Below, one piece after another: positions 12,084 to 22,540 of a DNA stretch of 64,000 bases. Position 1 is the first letter of the stretch, and each line of letters starts with the position of its first letter. The position numbers were made by a program, and so were the translations under genes. The notes beneath the pieces were generated by a model that saw only the letters and a list, made by a program, of their open reading frames with translations, made no database searches and was not told the DNA's origin. The stretch is taken from assembly GCA_910574455.1 (NCBI GenBank), contig CAJSYZ010000010.1, positions 2,632,770-2,696,769 of the forward strand, read 5' to 3'. Source of the DNA: Trichaptum fuscoviolaceum (Eukaryota > Basidiomycota > Agaricomycetes > Hymenochaetales > Trichaptaceae).

Positions 12084-12913
12084 TGTCGAGATCCCAGGCC
12101 CCTTTTCTCATTTCCCGCACTTTCCCGCCAAGGATCCCGACATGAGCAGACAATCCCGCGGGGAGAATCCCGCCATTGGATTCCCCGCGCGAAACCCCTT
12201 TCCCGACTCGCACGATCCCCCGCAAGATCCCCCGCTCACGTGACCTATCCCGCACCACCGTCCCGACCACCATGCACGCATACACACATTCATTTACGAC
12301 GACCCGCCACGGCACACGTACATTCACTTATCAACATACGCTCATTAATCCGTTAGTACCTCAAGGTGACGACCTGCAACAGTCTGGCATACCTAGTCTG
12401 GCTAGTCGCGGCCCCGGACCGGACGCTGACGTCCACGGACAGGCCGTAGCCATCTGGAGAGACGGGATAGACATGCCTAGCAGTGCGGTCGTAGCATGTA
12501 TCGTTTGTAGTAGATAGGTGCGCATTGCGCAAGGACACTTAGCGTAGATTAACTATACAGTCTTTACGAAGTAGATAAATAGCTGTAGGCATCGTAAGGA
12601 GCACCCCACTTTTGACCTCTTGTGGAGTGCTTCCTTAGGTGCGATCTCTCTCTTTTCTCCTGTGTAGTTAGTTGCGCAATACTTACTTGTGGAGTGCTTC
12701 CTTAGGGATCCGCTTACTTGACGTTCAAAGCAGTGAAGAGTCCTAGCTGGCCTTGAGAATCCCGCGACGCGCCTGGATAGAATCCCGCGCGTTTCCCGCC
12801 AGAATTCCCACGCTCGTTCCCAGTCGCGAATCCAGATTCCCGAACGCGGGTTCTTGTCGTGAATTCCAGTTTCCCGAAACTGTTTCCCGCTACAATTCCC
12901 GACGGTCGTAACA
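12084..12913 (+). repeat. Gypsy LTR B (3' LTR of copy B)
   Basis: An 830-base LTR with the same TGTCGAG start and GTAACA end as LTR A. Nearly identical to LTR A except for about 14 extra bases near 12157-12170 and a small deletion near 12772. It is followed by GCTCCCCCACTC, which is LINE sequence on the minus strand. Confidence 0.9.
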
Positions 12914-15097
12914 GCTCCCCCACTCATTTCTTCTTCTGCTCCTTGTTCTAGTTGTCGCCGTCGCACGTACTCAGCGTATGGGCCCCTAGGCTTGCCTCCC
13001 AAGGCCACTGCAGCCGCTCCGACTCCGCCCTTGTACCCTGAGCCATCGCTGAAGATGCACAATGTTCCCTCTCTTAGAGCTTTGTCTGCTGCTTGTTTAG
13101 CTGCGTCTCTTGAGGTATCCAAATGGACTGTCAGGTACGTGATGGCAAGGTCTTGAGGGGATACTGGTTGAACAATTTCTATGCTTTGTTGCAGCTCTGG
13201 GAATGCTGTCATAATCTTATGCAGGCTCGAACGGTGTCTCCGAATGGGTCTCCGGCAGCGTTGCACCATGGGGTATATTGGGTGCTGGGGGGGAAGAGTG
13301 CACAGCCGGGTGGCTGCCTTAAAGGCCGCTAGCTGGAGGCGTAGCGCAGCCGGAAGGAAGTGAGCATGGTAGTCTACCATATCCGTGGCCGTGGTGTTCA
13401 TAGCCCCGGTGATGAGTCTTGTGGCTCTGCGCTGAAGCTTGGCTATTGACCGAGTCAGGCCTACATTTCCGGTGCGTCGGGTCGGTCCCTCCGAGATTGG
13501 TTCGTACCACACTAATAGTGCGTATTCCACTCGCGGGAACACCATAGCCATCACCAGCTGGCGCATATAGCCATGGGGAACCCGCAGGCGGCTTAGTGCC
13601 CCTAGAGTCCGTGTCCCTCGTGCTAGTGCCTGCTCGGCGTGGTATTTGAAGGACAATTTTTCATCTAAATAGACCCCCAGGTATTTGGCCGTGTCTGTGG
13701 GCTCGATTGTGTGCGTCCGGAAACGCAGAGCTAGATCAATGCCTTCCAGCTTTTTCTTCCTGCCCCAGAAATGGACCAGCTGAAATTTTGCGTAGTCAAA
13801 TTTGGAGCCATTTTTAGTCCCCCACTGGCCGGCGTCGTCTAAGTAAGAATTGAGGAGTTGGATGTTATTGATTACTGTGTTGGATACCACCAGTTTAGCC
13901 GTGTCGTCAATGAAGCCTGATGAGGGGTCCGATTTCTTAGCTTCCAATTGCAGTAGGTCAGAGTTGAACAGCAGATAGAGAATCGGGGAGAGGGGAGAGC
14001 CTTGGGGGATACCGAGAGGGACCGGTTGTGCTGGGGAGGTATAGTCGTCGAACGATAAGGTGGTGGTGCGGTGCTGGAGGAAGCTTTGAGTCCATGCTAC
14101 TATCTGTGGTGGAAGCCCACTCGCTCTGAGCTTGGCAAATAGTGTGGGGTGGGGGACTGTGGGGAAAGCCTGTGAGATGTCCAGTAGGAGTAGGCTGGCT
14201 ATTCGCCCCGCTCTCCATGCGTCCTTGATTTTCTGCGTAATAAATAGTATTGCGTCCGATGTAGTTCGACCCGGTCGACCCCCGAACTGTGTTGCTGGCA
14301 GTAGTCCGTGACCTTCCGCCAGGTTCGATAGGCGGGTAGCCACTACCGACTCCAGCACCTTCCCTAGAGTCTCTTCTAGAGCAACCGGCCTATATGCCTT
14401 CGGGGCCGTATAGTCACTCTTCCCTGGTTTCCTGAGTGTTACGGTGCAGTATTTCCGCCATCGGGCTGGAAAGTACCCCAGTTCCATAGAGGCGTCAAGG
14501 ATCCTCAGAAGAACTGGCCCTAAAAAGGACTGCGCTGCCTTGATGGCTGCGTTGGGGATACCTGAAGGCCCCGGTGCCTTGTAGGGTGCCAGTTTAGCTA
14601 TGGCTTTGTCCACGTCGGCCTGGGTGAATGGTTCAAATAGGATGGTGCTGGTTGGCTCGCTTTGGGTCTCGGGGTCGACATAGTCTTCTGGGGTAGTCGG
14701 AAAGAAAGTGTTGAATAAAATCTTGCTCTTTTCGACGATATCGGACACCAAAGCGCCCGATGGCCCGCGTAGTGCTGGTACCCTCGCATTTATTCTTGAT
14801 GCGTCGTCCGTGAACTTTGCGGCTGTCCACAGCTGCTCCGGTGTGAGCTGGTCCAAGAACTGGGCCCAGTGTGCCCTCTTCTGCTTCTTAATAGCTGCAA
14901 TATATTTATTGCATTCGGCTTTCATTGCTCCCCATGACGCATGTGATCTATCCGATTTGTGAATTTTCCTCTGAACTTTCCGGTATTCCTTGCGAAGCAT
15001 TGTCAGTTCAGCTGTCCACCATCTGTTCCGGTAGGGAGACGGTTTGGACATCGGCACAAGATTGGCAAGGATTTCACAGATGCCGGTTTCTAGGTCT
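12914..15097 (-). pseudogene. LINE ORF2 fragment: reverse transcriptase to start of RNase H
   Basis: The minus-strand frame, open from 15097 to 12914, shows a LINE reverse transcriptase: PLGIPQGSPLSPILYLL (about 14010-13960), FIDDTAKLV (about 13920-13890; FIDD in place of the usual YADD) and the thumb region YLGVYLDEKLSFKYH. It ends with the first RNase H strand DGSGYKGGVGAAAVAL (about 13050-13000). The frame is cut at both ends by gypsy LTRs, at 15098 (before DLETGICEIL) and at 12913. The endonuclease domain is missing. The open frame continues into LTR B to 12553, but that tail is not LINE. The RNase H-bearing 3' half is at 16245-17162. Confidence 0.9.
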
Positions 15098-15773
15098 TGT
15101 CGAGATCCCGGGCTCCTTTTCTCATTTCCCGCACTTTCCCGCCAAGGATCCCGACATGAGCAGACAAACCCGCGGGGAGAGTCCCGCCATTGGATTCCCC
15201 GCGCGAAACCTCATTCCCGAATCGCACGATCCCATGCTCACGTGACTTATCCCGCACCACCGTCCTGGCAACCATGCACGCATACACACACTCATTTACG
15301 ACGACCCGCCACGGCACACGTACATTCACTTATCAACATACGCTCATTAATCCGTTAGTACCTCAAGGTGACGACCTGCAACAGTCTGGCATACCTAGTC
15401 TGGCTAGTCGCGGCCCCGGACCGGACGCTGACGTCCACGGACAGGCCGTAGCCATCTGGAGAGACGGGATAGACATGCCTAGCAGTGCGGTCGTAGCATG
15501 TATCGTTTGTAGTAGATAGGTGCGCATTGCGCAAGGACACTTAGCGTAGATTAACTATACAGTCTTTACGAAGTAGATAAATAGCTGTAGGCATCGTAAG
15601 GAGCACCCCACTTTTGACCTCTTGTGGAGTGCTTCCTTAGGTGCGATCTCTCTCTTTTTCTCCTGTGTAGTTAGTTGCGCAATACTTACTTGTGGAGTGC
15701 TTCCTTAGGGATCCGCTTACTTGACGTTCAAAGCAGTGAAGAGTCCTAGCTGGCCTTGAGAATCCCGCGACGC
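15098..15773 (+). repeat. Gypsy LTR C, truncated at its 3' end
   Basis: Begins TGTCGAGATCCC like LTRs A and B and is collinear with them up to AATCCCGCGACGC. It then breaks off about 145 bases short at the tRNA-like repeat. It is more diverged than A and B (for example TCCTGGCAACC near 15265), so it comes from an older insertion. Left of it the LINE frame is interrupted in mid-codon. Confidence 0.85.
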
Positions 15774-16249
15774 TATTAGGATTTGGAGAAATCCTAATGT
15801 TTGAACACCTTAAATAGCGCTGGGAACAGTTGTCAGTAACCTGACAACATGGCTCTTTTAGTGTAATGGCTAAAATCCCAGTTCAGTGCCTTATTTCCCA
15901 GTTTGGTTTGTGACAGGTTGTCAGGTTAACAAGGTCGCAGGTTCAAGTCCCGGGGTGTGCAATATTAATGACGGATTCTTAATATTGCCACGGAGGGTCC
16001 TCTCTGTTCCTCGGCTTACACCCAAAAGGGAAATGGGTGGGGGGCGGCTATTTCGAGAAGGTGTCCTCTCCCAACGGCGGGAGGGGGTCTTTGAGAGGGA
16101 GGTAATATTAGGATTTGGAGAAATCCTAATGTTTGAACACCTTAAATAGCGCTGGGAACAGTTGTCAGTAACCTGACAACATGGCTCTTTTAGTGTAATG
16201 GCTAAAATCCCAGTTCAGTGCCTTATTTCCCAGTTTGGTTCGTGACAGG
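15774..16249 (+). repeat. Direct repeat pair (144 bases each) with tRNA-like promoter boxes
   Basis: Two nearly identical 144-base copies (15774-15917 and 16106-16249) flank 188 bases. Each begins with a hairpin (ATTAGGATTT, GGAG, AAATCCTAAT) and contains TAGTGTAATGG, a match to the RNA polymerase III A box. The spacer after copy 1 holds GGTTCAAGTCC (about 15943), a perfect B box, and ends in a purine tract GAGAGGGAGGTAA before copy 2. This could be a small TRIM-like LTR element or a tRNA-derived SINE with a partial tandem duplication. A standard tRNA cloverleaf does not form. Confidence 0.5.
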
Positions 16250-17162
16250 AGCGGTAGATGGAATACTAGATGTCGGACAGGCGGAAAAGGGGCAAGTAGG
16301 CTCGGTTTCTCAATTTTCTCCATTTTCACTTTCACTTTCACTTTCTTCTCTCTCTCCTCCTCAGCACGATTGCATTTCTAATCCGGATGTCCCAGTTCCT
16401 CATCCCTTATTTATTCATACATTAACCCCTCCTTTAAAACCCTTTCTCCCCCTCGAAGAGGCTGTTCTCCACCAGCGGGAGCAAAACTCACCGGACGTGA
16501 GGCGACTCTACTTAGGGACCGACCAGGACCACACGGTATTTGAGGCAGAAGTCTGCGGCGCCCTCCTTGGATTGGATTTAATTAAGGCAACACCGCGAGC
16601 CACGCGTGCCTCCATGTTCATCGACTGCCAGCCAGCAATCTCTGCGCTAACAAAACCGAAGGCCCAGTACGGCCAGTATCTCATTCAAGCCTTCAGAACG
16701 GAGCTTCGCCGCCTCCGGATGCAACGCCGTACTCTCCGGCTCGAGATACACTGGATCCCTGGCCACGAAGACGTAGCTGGAAATGAGTGGGTGGACGCTG
16801 AGGCTAAAACCGCAGCACAGGGCCCCGGAACTGACCAGCCGGGGCGCCTACAGCTCCTCACTCGGACCCTACCCTCGAGTGCCGCCGCCCTCATTGCCTC
16901 TCGTACGACACGAGCGAGCCAGCAATGGAAGGCTGAGTGGCCCAAGACACGAAGCGCGAAGAAGCTCCGCCCCGTGGACCTGAACCCGCCTTCACGGGGC
17001 GTACGAGCTCTCTACAAGGATCGGAATCGAGGCGAGTGCGCAGCCCTGAGCCAGCTGCGCACCGGCCACACACCACTCAATGCGCACCTCCATCGCATTG
17101 GGCGCGCAGATTCTCCACTCTGTGCGAGGTGTGGAGGTCCAGAAACCCCGGCCCACTTCCTC
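16245..17162 (+). pseudogene. LINE ORF2 fragment: RNase H and zinc knuckle (first part)
   Basis: From GGAGC (16248) the frame continues where the minus-strand LINE half stops. It carries the remaining RNase H active-site blocks TVFEAEVCGALL (about 16540), FIDCQPAI (about 16620) and HEDVAGNEWVDAEAK (about 16765), then the start of the C-terminal zinc knuckle CARCGGPETPAHFL (about 17130-17160). Here the 3.7-kb TIR element interrupts it. The rest resumes at 20892. The plus-strand orientation is opposite to the reverse transcriptase half. Confidence 0.85.
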
Positions 17163-18063
17163 CACCAGTACCAACTAATAATCTTATAGATATGCGATAA
17201 TTATCGCAACCCGTTTCTGAAGTTACCGCGATAACTTCGGCAGGCCTTCGGCAGCTTGTTCTGCCTTTCAGCTCTGCTTGGGCCGCGCGTGCCGACGCAG
17301 CCATGTCAGGGCTTTGCCCAGCAGCGCAGCAGGGCCCCATACTCATTTGAAATAGATATTATATTAAATTACAGTACCTGGACTACGGTCCAGGCCTATT
17401 TACAATTACAAATAAATACTTTAAATACTAAATAGCACACGCTAGGCGGTGCGCGTGGCGGCGTCGCGCGCGCACTCGCACGCGGCGGGGAATAGCGCAC
17501 CCCGTTCCCGCCACCCCAGGTTGGGTGGTGCGCAGCCGGTACATTGCACGTCGGGTGCGCCGTCCACTGGGCAGGCCCGCGGAGTGAAAAAAAAAGCAGA
17601 GGCATACGAGCGCACCGCAGGTGAGGATAGCGCGGCGCGCTGGCCCTTGCTTCTCGCTCCCAGACGCGCTGCCGCTGTCTGTCTCTGCGGGAGACCGGTG
17701 CAATCTTCTCAGAAGGGCTCGGGGTGTTGACTTTCCGTCGCTCTCAGATCACACAGGCACACAAGACAGTTCCGGGTGGGTTTCTCTACCCATCCAACCT
17801 CCTTGTCCTTGGCAAGGATGCTCAGCTTATTTCGAAGCGGAGAGGTTGAGGAAGGTGGGCTGCTTGCGGAGGATGTGCTTGAGGATCGAGAGGTTTTCTT
17901 GAAAACGGGAAAGAGTGTGAGAGCTCGCAAGCGTTTATCACGCACGGCTCTGTGCATTAGGGCACAACGGCGGTGATAAACGTGCCACTGTCAGTCAGAT
18001 CTGAAGATCGTTATATATCATAGAAGAGAAGACATACCTATGATGCAGCCATCAGCGAGCGTC

Positions 18064-18291
18064 ACCGCCCGCACCGGAGTAGAGCTTCTGCATGATGGAG
18101 TTTGCGACGCTGTCCCAACTCCTTCTGCTTCTCCTCGCACTCCTGCTTCGATGCTTCCTCCGAGGCTTCGAGCCATGAGATCGTCTTGTTGACGGCAGTC
18201 TATAGCTTGGAGTTGTCAATGGGCTCGAGCTTGTCCTTGAGCTTCTCGCCGTTCAAAGAGTTGCGGAGGTGGTAGGAGTAAGCCTTGAAGT
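18064..18291 (-). pseudogene. Hsp70 C-terminal lid fragment captured in the TIR element
   Basis: On the minus strand this reads AYSYHLRNSLNGEKLKDKLE, a stop (TAG), then TAVNKTISWLEASEEASKQE and, after a one-base frame change, NSIMQKLYSGAGG. This is the alpha-helical lid of the substrate-binding domain of cytosolic or ER Hsp70, whose family pattern is TISWLD...EIANPIMxKLY. The stop and frameshift show it is dead. Only about 75 codons of the roughly 650-residue protein are present. It joins unrelated sequence on its 5' side near 18291. A short spliceable intron (GTATGT...TTCAG on the minus strand, about 18036-17995) follows the gene end. Confidence 0.85.
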
Positions 18292-19639
18292 CTCGAAAGC
18301 TGCGCTTTCGAGCATACAGCTCGCGCCCGAGAGGCGAGAGGCTGCGGAAGCAGAAGCAAGATGGCGTTTGCGCGCAGCAAACGCCTTCTTGCCCGTCGTC
18401 CATAGCTCGAGAGCTTGAGGAACAGCAAAGAAAGAGAGAAAGACGACGTTCGTGATGCGTGCAGATAGCGCGCCACGACCCTGAGAACCGCGTGAAATTA
18501 CTATATATGGTATATCTCAGACTTTTTTTCTGCTTCAAACATATCAATAACATACTCTTTAAATTTAATTTAGACAAAGAAAGCTCAGGCACAGGGTTTG
18601 ATTCCATTATGTATATGATAATGTATGTACACAAAAATCTCGGAGGCTAAAGTACGTGTTACAAGGGGTAAAAAAGCACGACTACAATAGAAATGTATGA
18701 TTCATGCATATATGCTCAGATTCTCTGATTTCTCTTTTATCTTACGTTGCCCTGCTCGCTTCAAATATTTACTTTGATACTCTATGTACATTAGAGAAGC
18801 TCTAGAAAAAGTATGAGCATTAATCTAGCTTTACAAAAGCCTACAAAAATGAAACAATCTCTAAAATTAGCCATTTTGAGCACTTTTGAGTCAAAATTCA
18901 ACATTTGCAGCTAGTTTCACTAAATTAATGATGATTTAAAAATATTAATATGTTACATAGCAATACAAGAGGATCTAATGAAACAAAATCAGGTGTTAGA
19001 ATGGAAGTTACCAAGAAAACAGTTGTGAAGTACACAAATCAGTGCGAGAGTGGAGCACATGTGTACAAGTTTCACTCGAAGTGATGCATTCGAAGCACCA
19101 CTTTCGAGTTCAACTACTTCCACTCTATCTTTTCGCTCAATTCTGTTTTAGACTTCTATATAATGTATAGTAGCTCTATTTTACAAATTATAGAAGTCTC
19201 AAATGCACTGAAAAATATACAAATGAATAACTACTGCTGGAACAGCACTTTGTACCACTGTTTTGCTTGTTACACAGCAACAAAGTACATAAATGCTATT
19301 AAAATAAATATGACAATTTACATTATACTTATCGTTACTGCATGGTATAATGTGCCTGAGATATTCTCGAGCTCTTGTTTTAATATGGAGAGAAAAGGAT
19401 GTCCGGCGATGCCTCGGATGAATGCTCCGGGAATCGCCGGACTCAACTTCGAGGACGACGACGTGTCGAAGGACACCTTCGACAACGTCTAAAAATCACA
19501 TCATTTACTCCTTGCACGCCGTTTTTTTGTTGTTCAAATGTAAGTAAATTATAGATCAAATTTAAGTTATATTATACATGATTTAAATACAAAGAAAAAG
19601 AGAAAAAACATACTAGGATTAACCTTTGCAAAGCCGCTG

Positions 19640-20215
19640 ATCACGAAGATCGCGCGCAGTCGCAAAGGCTATTCCCCAGAGTTGGGGTGCATTTGGTAGA
19701 ACGGATTCAAGGGAATTGACATACCTTCTGCTTCATTTGCTGCGCTTGCGTCGTTCAAAGGAAACGGCGCACGCAAATCAGAAAGCTCAGTATCAGTAGC
19801 CAGATCGTCGTCATCGTCCAGCGCTCACTGTCACGAAGACAGTAGTTCGAACCAGGAACTCAGACGGCAACCAGTATCGGACGCACAAAGCCGAGTGCTT
19901 GCGCGTGCTGTTGCTGTTGCTGAAGAGCAGATGCAGAGGAGAAGCTATGAGAATGTACGAGATGTCGATGGGGATTAGGCCGGGGAGCACACTGTTCGGA
20001 ATTCGAACCGTTTAACTCTCGCGAGCGCCCTGGTACGACTGTTGACCAGGTTTTTGGAATGAGGATCCTGGAGACGAAGGCGATTGTCGCTGCCGACGCT
20101 GCGATTGTTACGATTGTTGCGATTGTTGTGTTTGCAGCGAAGGAAGTTGAGCTTGCTTGGATTTGATGCTGCTGCTGTGCTTGGGTTTGGGAAAGCGGAG
20201 GAATGATAGGCATGG
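19640..20215 (-). pseudogene. Broken Gln-rich / acidic reading frame inside TIR element copy 2
   Basis: The counterpart of 1240-1860. The minus strand gives QTQAQQQHQIQASSTSFAAN, ALQQQQQHAQALGFVRP and, in another frame, an acidic DDDDDLATDTELSDLRAP stretch at about 19800-19750, with the same candidate splice signals. The two copies keep the same arrangement at about 80% identity. Either it was once a functional spliced gene carried by the family or it is just inherited low-complexity sequence. Product unknown. Confidence 0.3.
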
Positions 20216-20424
20216 ACAGCGTCCTGTGGTATCGTTGACGTTCTTGCTATGAAGATGAGGGAAAGGTTCACGTCGCAACTATGAGTCGAGCAAAAGGTTA
20301 GCTCCATCTAAATGCAAAATTAAGAATTACACACCAGCCGCATTTACGGCCTTCCTGCTCCTCCTACGCAAGTTAGATTGCGTTGATATTCTTCTAGCAT
20401 AGATTGAAAAAGAGTAAAACTGAG

Positions 20425-20456
<32 letters not shown>

Positions 20457-20891
20457 CGACGACCCAGTGGTCGTGAAAGTGGGAGAAAAGGATAAGGACG
20501 ACGCGCGCACACGACACCGTTGTAAGCGCCGGCGCTTACCTTCGCGCAGTGTCGCAACATTAATTGTAATTTAACGGTGACATCATATTGCAAATTAAAA
20601 AAATTAACCTATAGTAATAACTAGAAGCTATTTTATATCAAATTATGAGGGGCTAGGCCTTGGTAGCGAAATTATCGCGTAGCAATTGCGCCAGTGGTCA
20701 AAACCAGGCTGTATTACCGAATTCAGCCTGGTCCCTGACGCGGGATGCATGCCGTGAGGTGCCGTGAGGCGGCACCCCGGCATTAAGCTGCCGCACAGGC
20801 CAAAAAAGCTATGGTCCCGTTACCGCGATAACTTTAGAAACGGGTTGCGATAATTATCGCGGATCTATAAGATTATTAGTTGGTACGGCTC

Positions 20892-21504
20892 CTTCCTCAT
20901 AGTGTGCAGGCGGTATGTAGAGGAGCGGCGGGTACTCCGGATAGCCCTACGGAACCGGCCGCTCACCCTGCGTAATTTATTGGGCCCCAAAGCGCGACTC
21001 GAGCCTGTCCTTGGCTTCATCAAGGCTACAGGACGTCTCTCCGGCCTACTCCCGAAGAACGTGCCCTCCCTCCCTGAAGCGCGACCAACGGTGCCTAACA
21101 GCTGATTCTTGGCTTTCTTTATTCCTCGCTTGCTCATCATTCTTATTCTCTCTTTTCCTTTCTCATTTTATCTCGTGGATGGCACCCCTCTCGGGCCTCC
21201 CTCTGTACTGCACGCATGCTTCGAAGCCCGGATTTTATCACTGTAGCGTTACCATTATTTTTATGTTCTTATATGCGCGCCCCTCTCTCTCAGCAACTCT
21301 TCGCCATACTAAATACCCCTTAGACCAATTCATACCTTTGTAGATCATACATCACTCCTCTTTTCCTTGAAACTTTTAGTGTACTTCAATTATTGTAACA
21401 TTCGCCACGGCATTGTAGAATACTTTGTACATTAAGTGCGCCATAGGCCCTAGAGGGCCTGCAGTCACTATAATGGAATAAACAAACAAACAAACAAACA
21501 AACT
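20892..21504 (+). mobile_element. LINE 3' end: zinc knuckle remainder, 3' UTR and tail repeat
   Basis: The frame resumes as FLIVCRRYVEERRVLR, completing the C-terminal zinc knuckle, and stops at 21103-21105. The following 400 bases are an AT-rich 3' UTR. It ends with GGAATAAACAAAC and further AAAC units up to about 21504, a short-repeat tail as used by many non-LTR retrotransposons instead of poly(A). This fixes the 3' border of the LINE. Confidence 0.85.
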
Positions 21505-21976
21505 ACCTTTTCTAGTTTTTTCCCTGCGTAAACTGTTCTTCCTTGGTTATTATGGGCTTTATCTCATTAATGCATCATTCCTTTCTCACAATTTCAACTC
21601 TTTTTACAGTTTTTTATATTACCTCCCTTGTACTCCTATTTGCACATTCGTGTTGGGGACCGCTGTCTCTGACGGCGCTATCTATAGTATAATTGTGAGA
21701 GCCTCAGCAAACAGCATATACAATTATAGGACTTTCCTAGCACGTGAGCTTCTTTATAAGGCAACCAGGGTCGGGTAAAAAAAAAGCGCAAAAGTGGCGC
21801 ACTGTCATCCTTTTCTGAATATTCCCGCTACCCTTAAGGTAGCAGGGTATCCTATGGCGTATGCAACTGTGTCCAGCGCCTGCCAAATCTCATCCAGTCA
21901 CGTGAAATTGTCTTTATGGGTAAGCGACTTATAAGTCAATTTCGATCACATGCTGATGACAAAGATAATTAGTACC
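21505..21976. other. AT-rich spacer without recognised gene
   Basis: No reading frame with codon character, RNA gene or repeat boundary was recognised between the LINE tail and the TIR element starting at 21977. Confidence 0.5.
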
Positions 21977-22540
21977 CATCGGGAGAAAGGGAAACGGATT
22001 ATAGACTGCGTAATCGCATATAAGACCCCAAAATCGTCATAATCGTCATATACCGTTTATATTCCCAAGTAATTCACTATAAACCGTAGTCTACCTTATA
22101 TGAGCTTACAATGCCAATAATATCTTTTGGACATTACAACCGATTGCTGGCCTTGTAATCTTTGAAATGCAATATAATCTTCATAAGAATTTTATCTCTT
22201 ATCTTACATTATGAAGGCTTATGATCGAATGCAGACATTATCGTCTCCGTATTTGCTTATAATTGCTACCAGACTTATGGTGCTTATATGTGATTGTGAG
22301 AGATTATAATGGATTATGACGGCTTACACTTGATTTCAGGCATTATAATCTACATATCTGCTTATAAACACCACCAGACTTACAGCCCATATATGAAATT
22401 CTGAGGAAATGTAATGGATTACGAGACTTACATTTACTAGAAGCTAATACAAACTCTTACAGGCCTTCTCAGTTTCACACAAAATGCACACAAAATGATA
22501 GATGAAAAGCATATTATATTATGTTATTACTAACTACATA

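Larger units (their letters stand above)
4526..12913 (+). mobile_element. Ty3/gypsy chromovirus copy B, complete apart from a nested hAT-like element
   Basis: LTR A (4526-5342), gag, pol in a +1 frame, polypurine tract (about 12070-12080) and LTR B (12084-12913). The 1664-base insertion at 9997-11660 splits pol between the integrase and the chromodomain. It sits inside a minus-strand LINE, and the base pairs after LTR B read GCTCC (GGAGC on the LINE strand), a candidate 5-base target duplication. The near-identity of LTRs A and B and of the two internal regions points to recent movement. I did not find a convincing tRNA primer site after 5342. Self-priming, known in some chromoviruses, is possible but not shown. 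Confidence 0.9.
17163..20891. mobile_element. TIR DNA transposon, copy 2 (full length, 3729 bases)
   Basis: The ends read CACCAGTACCAACTAATAATC on the left (17163 on) and, reversed, a sequence identical from the GTACC onward with three changes in the first bases. The target duplication is CTTCCTC (17156-17162 and 20892-20898). Removing the element rejoins the LINE zinc knuckle as H-F-L-I-V-C, the expected H-x4-C spacing, which fixes the borders. The left subterminal region has palindromic GCGATAATTATCGC. No transposase is visible. The element carries an Hsp70 fragment and a broken Gln-rich frame. Superfamily uncertain; 7-8 base duplications occur in hAT-like groups. Confidence 0.85.

Noticed and set aside
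12553..12913. C-terminal extension of the LINE protein after the RNase H start
   Set aside because: The open frame continues there only because LTR B happens to be open on the minus strand. The sequence is LTR, not LINE.
16218..16330. N-terminal part of the plus-strand ORF (MPYFPVWFVTG)
   Set aside because: This is translation of the tRNA-like repeat, also seen at 15886. The LINE coding sequence starts only at GGAGC.
20420..20455. GAGAGA run as a functional GAGA element
   Set aside because: It is a simple-sequence tract inside a degenerate transposon, with no gene start nearby.
17168..20884. TA target duplication for the 3.7-kb element (Tc1/mariner-like)
   Set aside because: GTAC is palindromic and makes TA look duplicated, but excising at TA leaves extra residues in the LINE zinc knuckle. 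Using CTTCCTC restores the family spacing.
21480..21504. AAAC microsatellite as an independent repeat
   Set aside because: Its position after the LINE 3' UTR marks it as the LINE tail.
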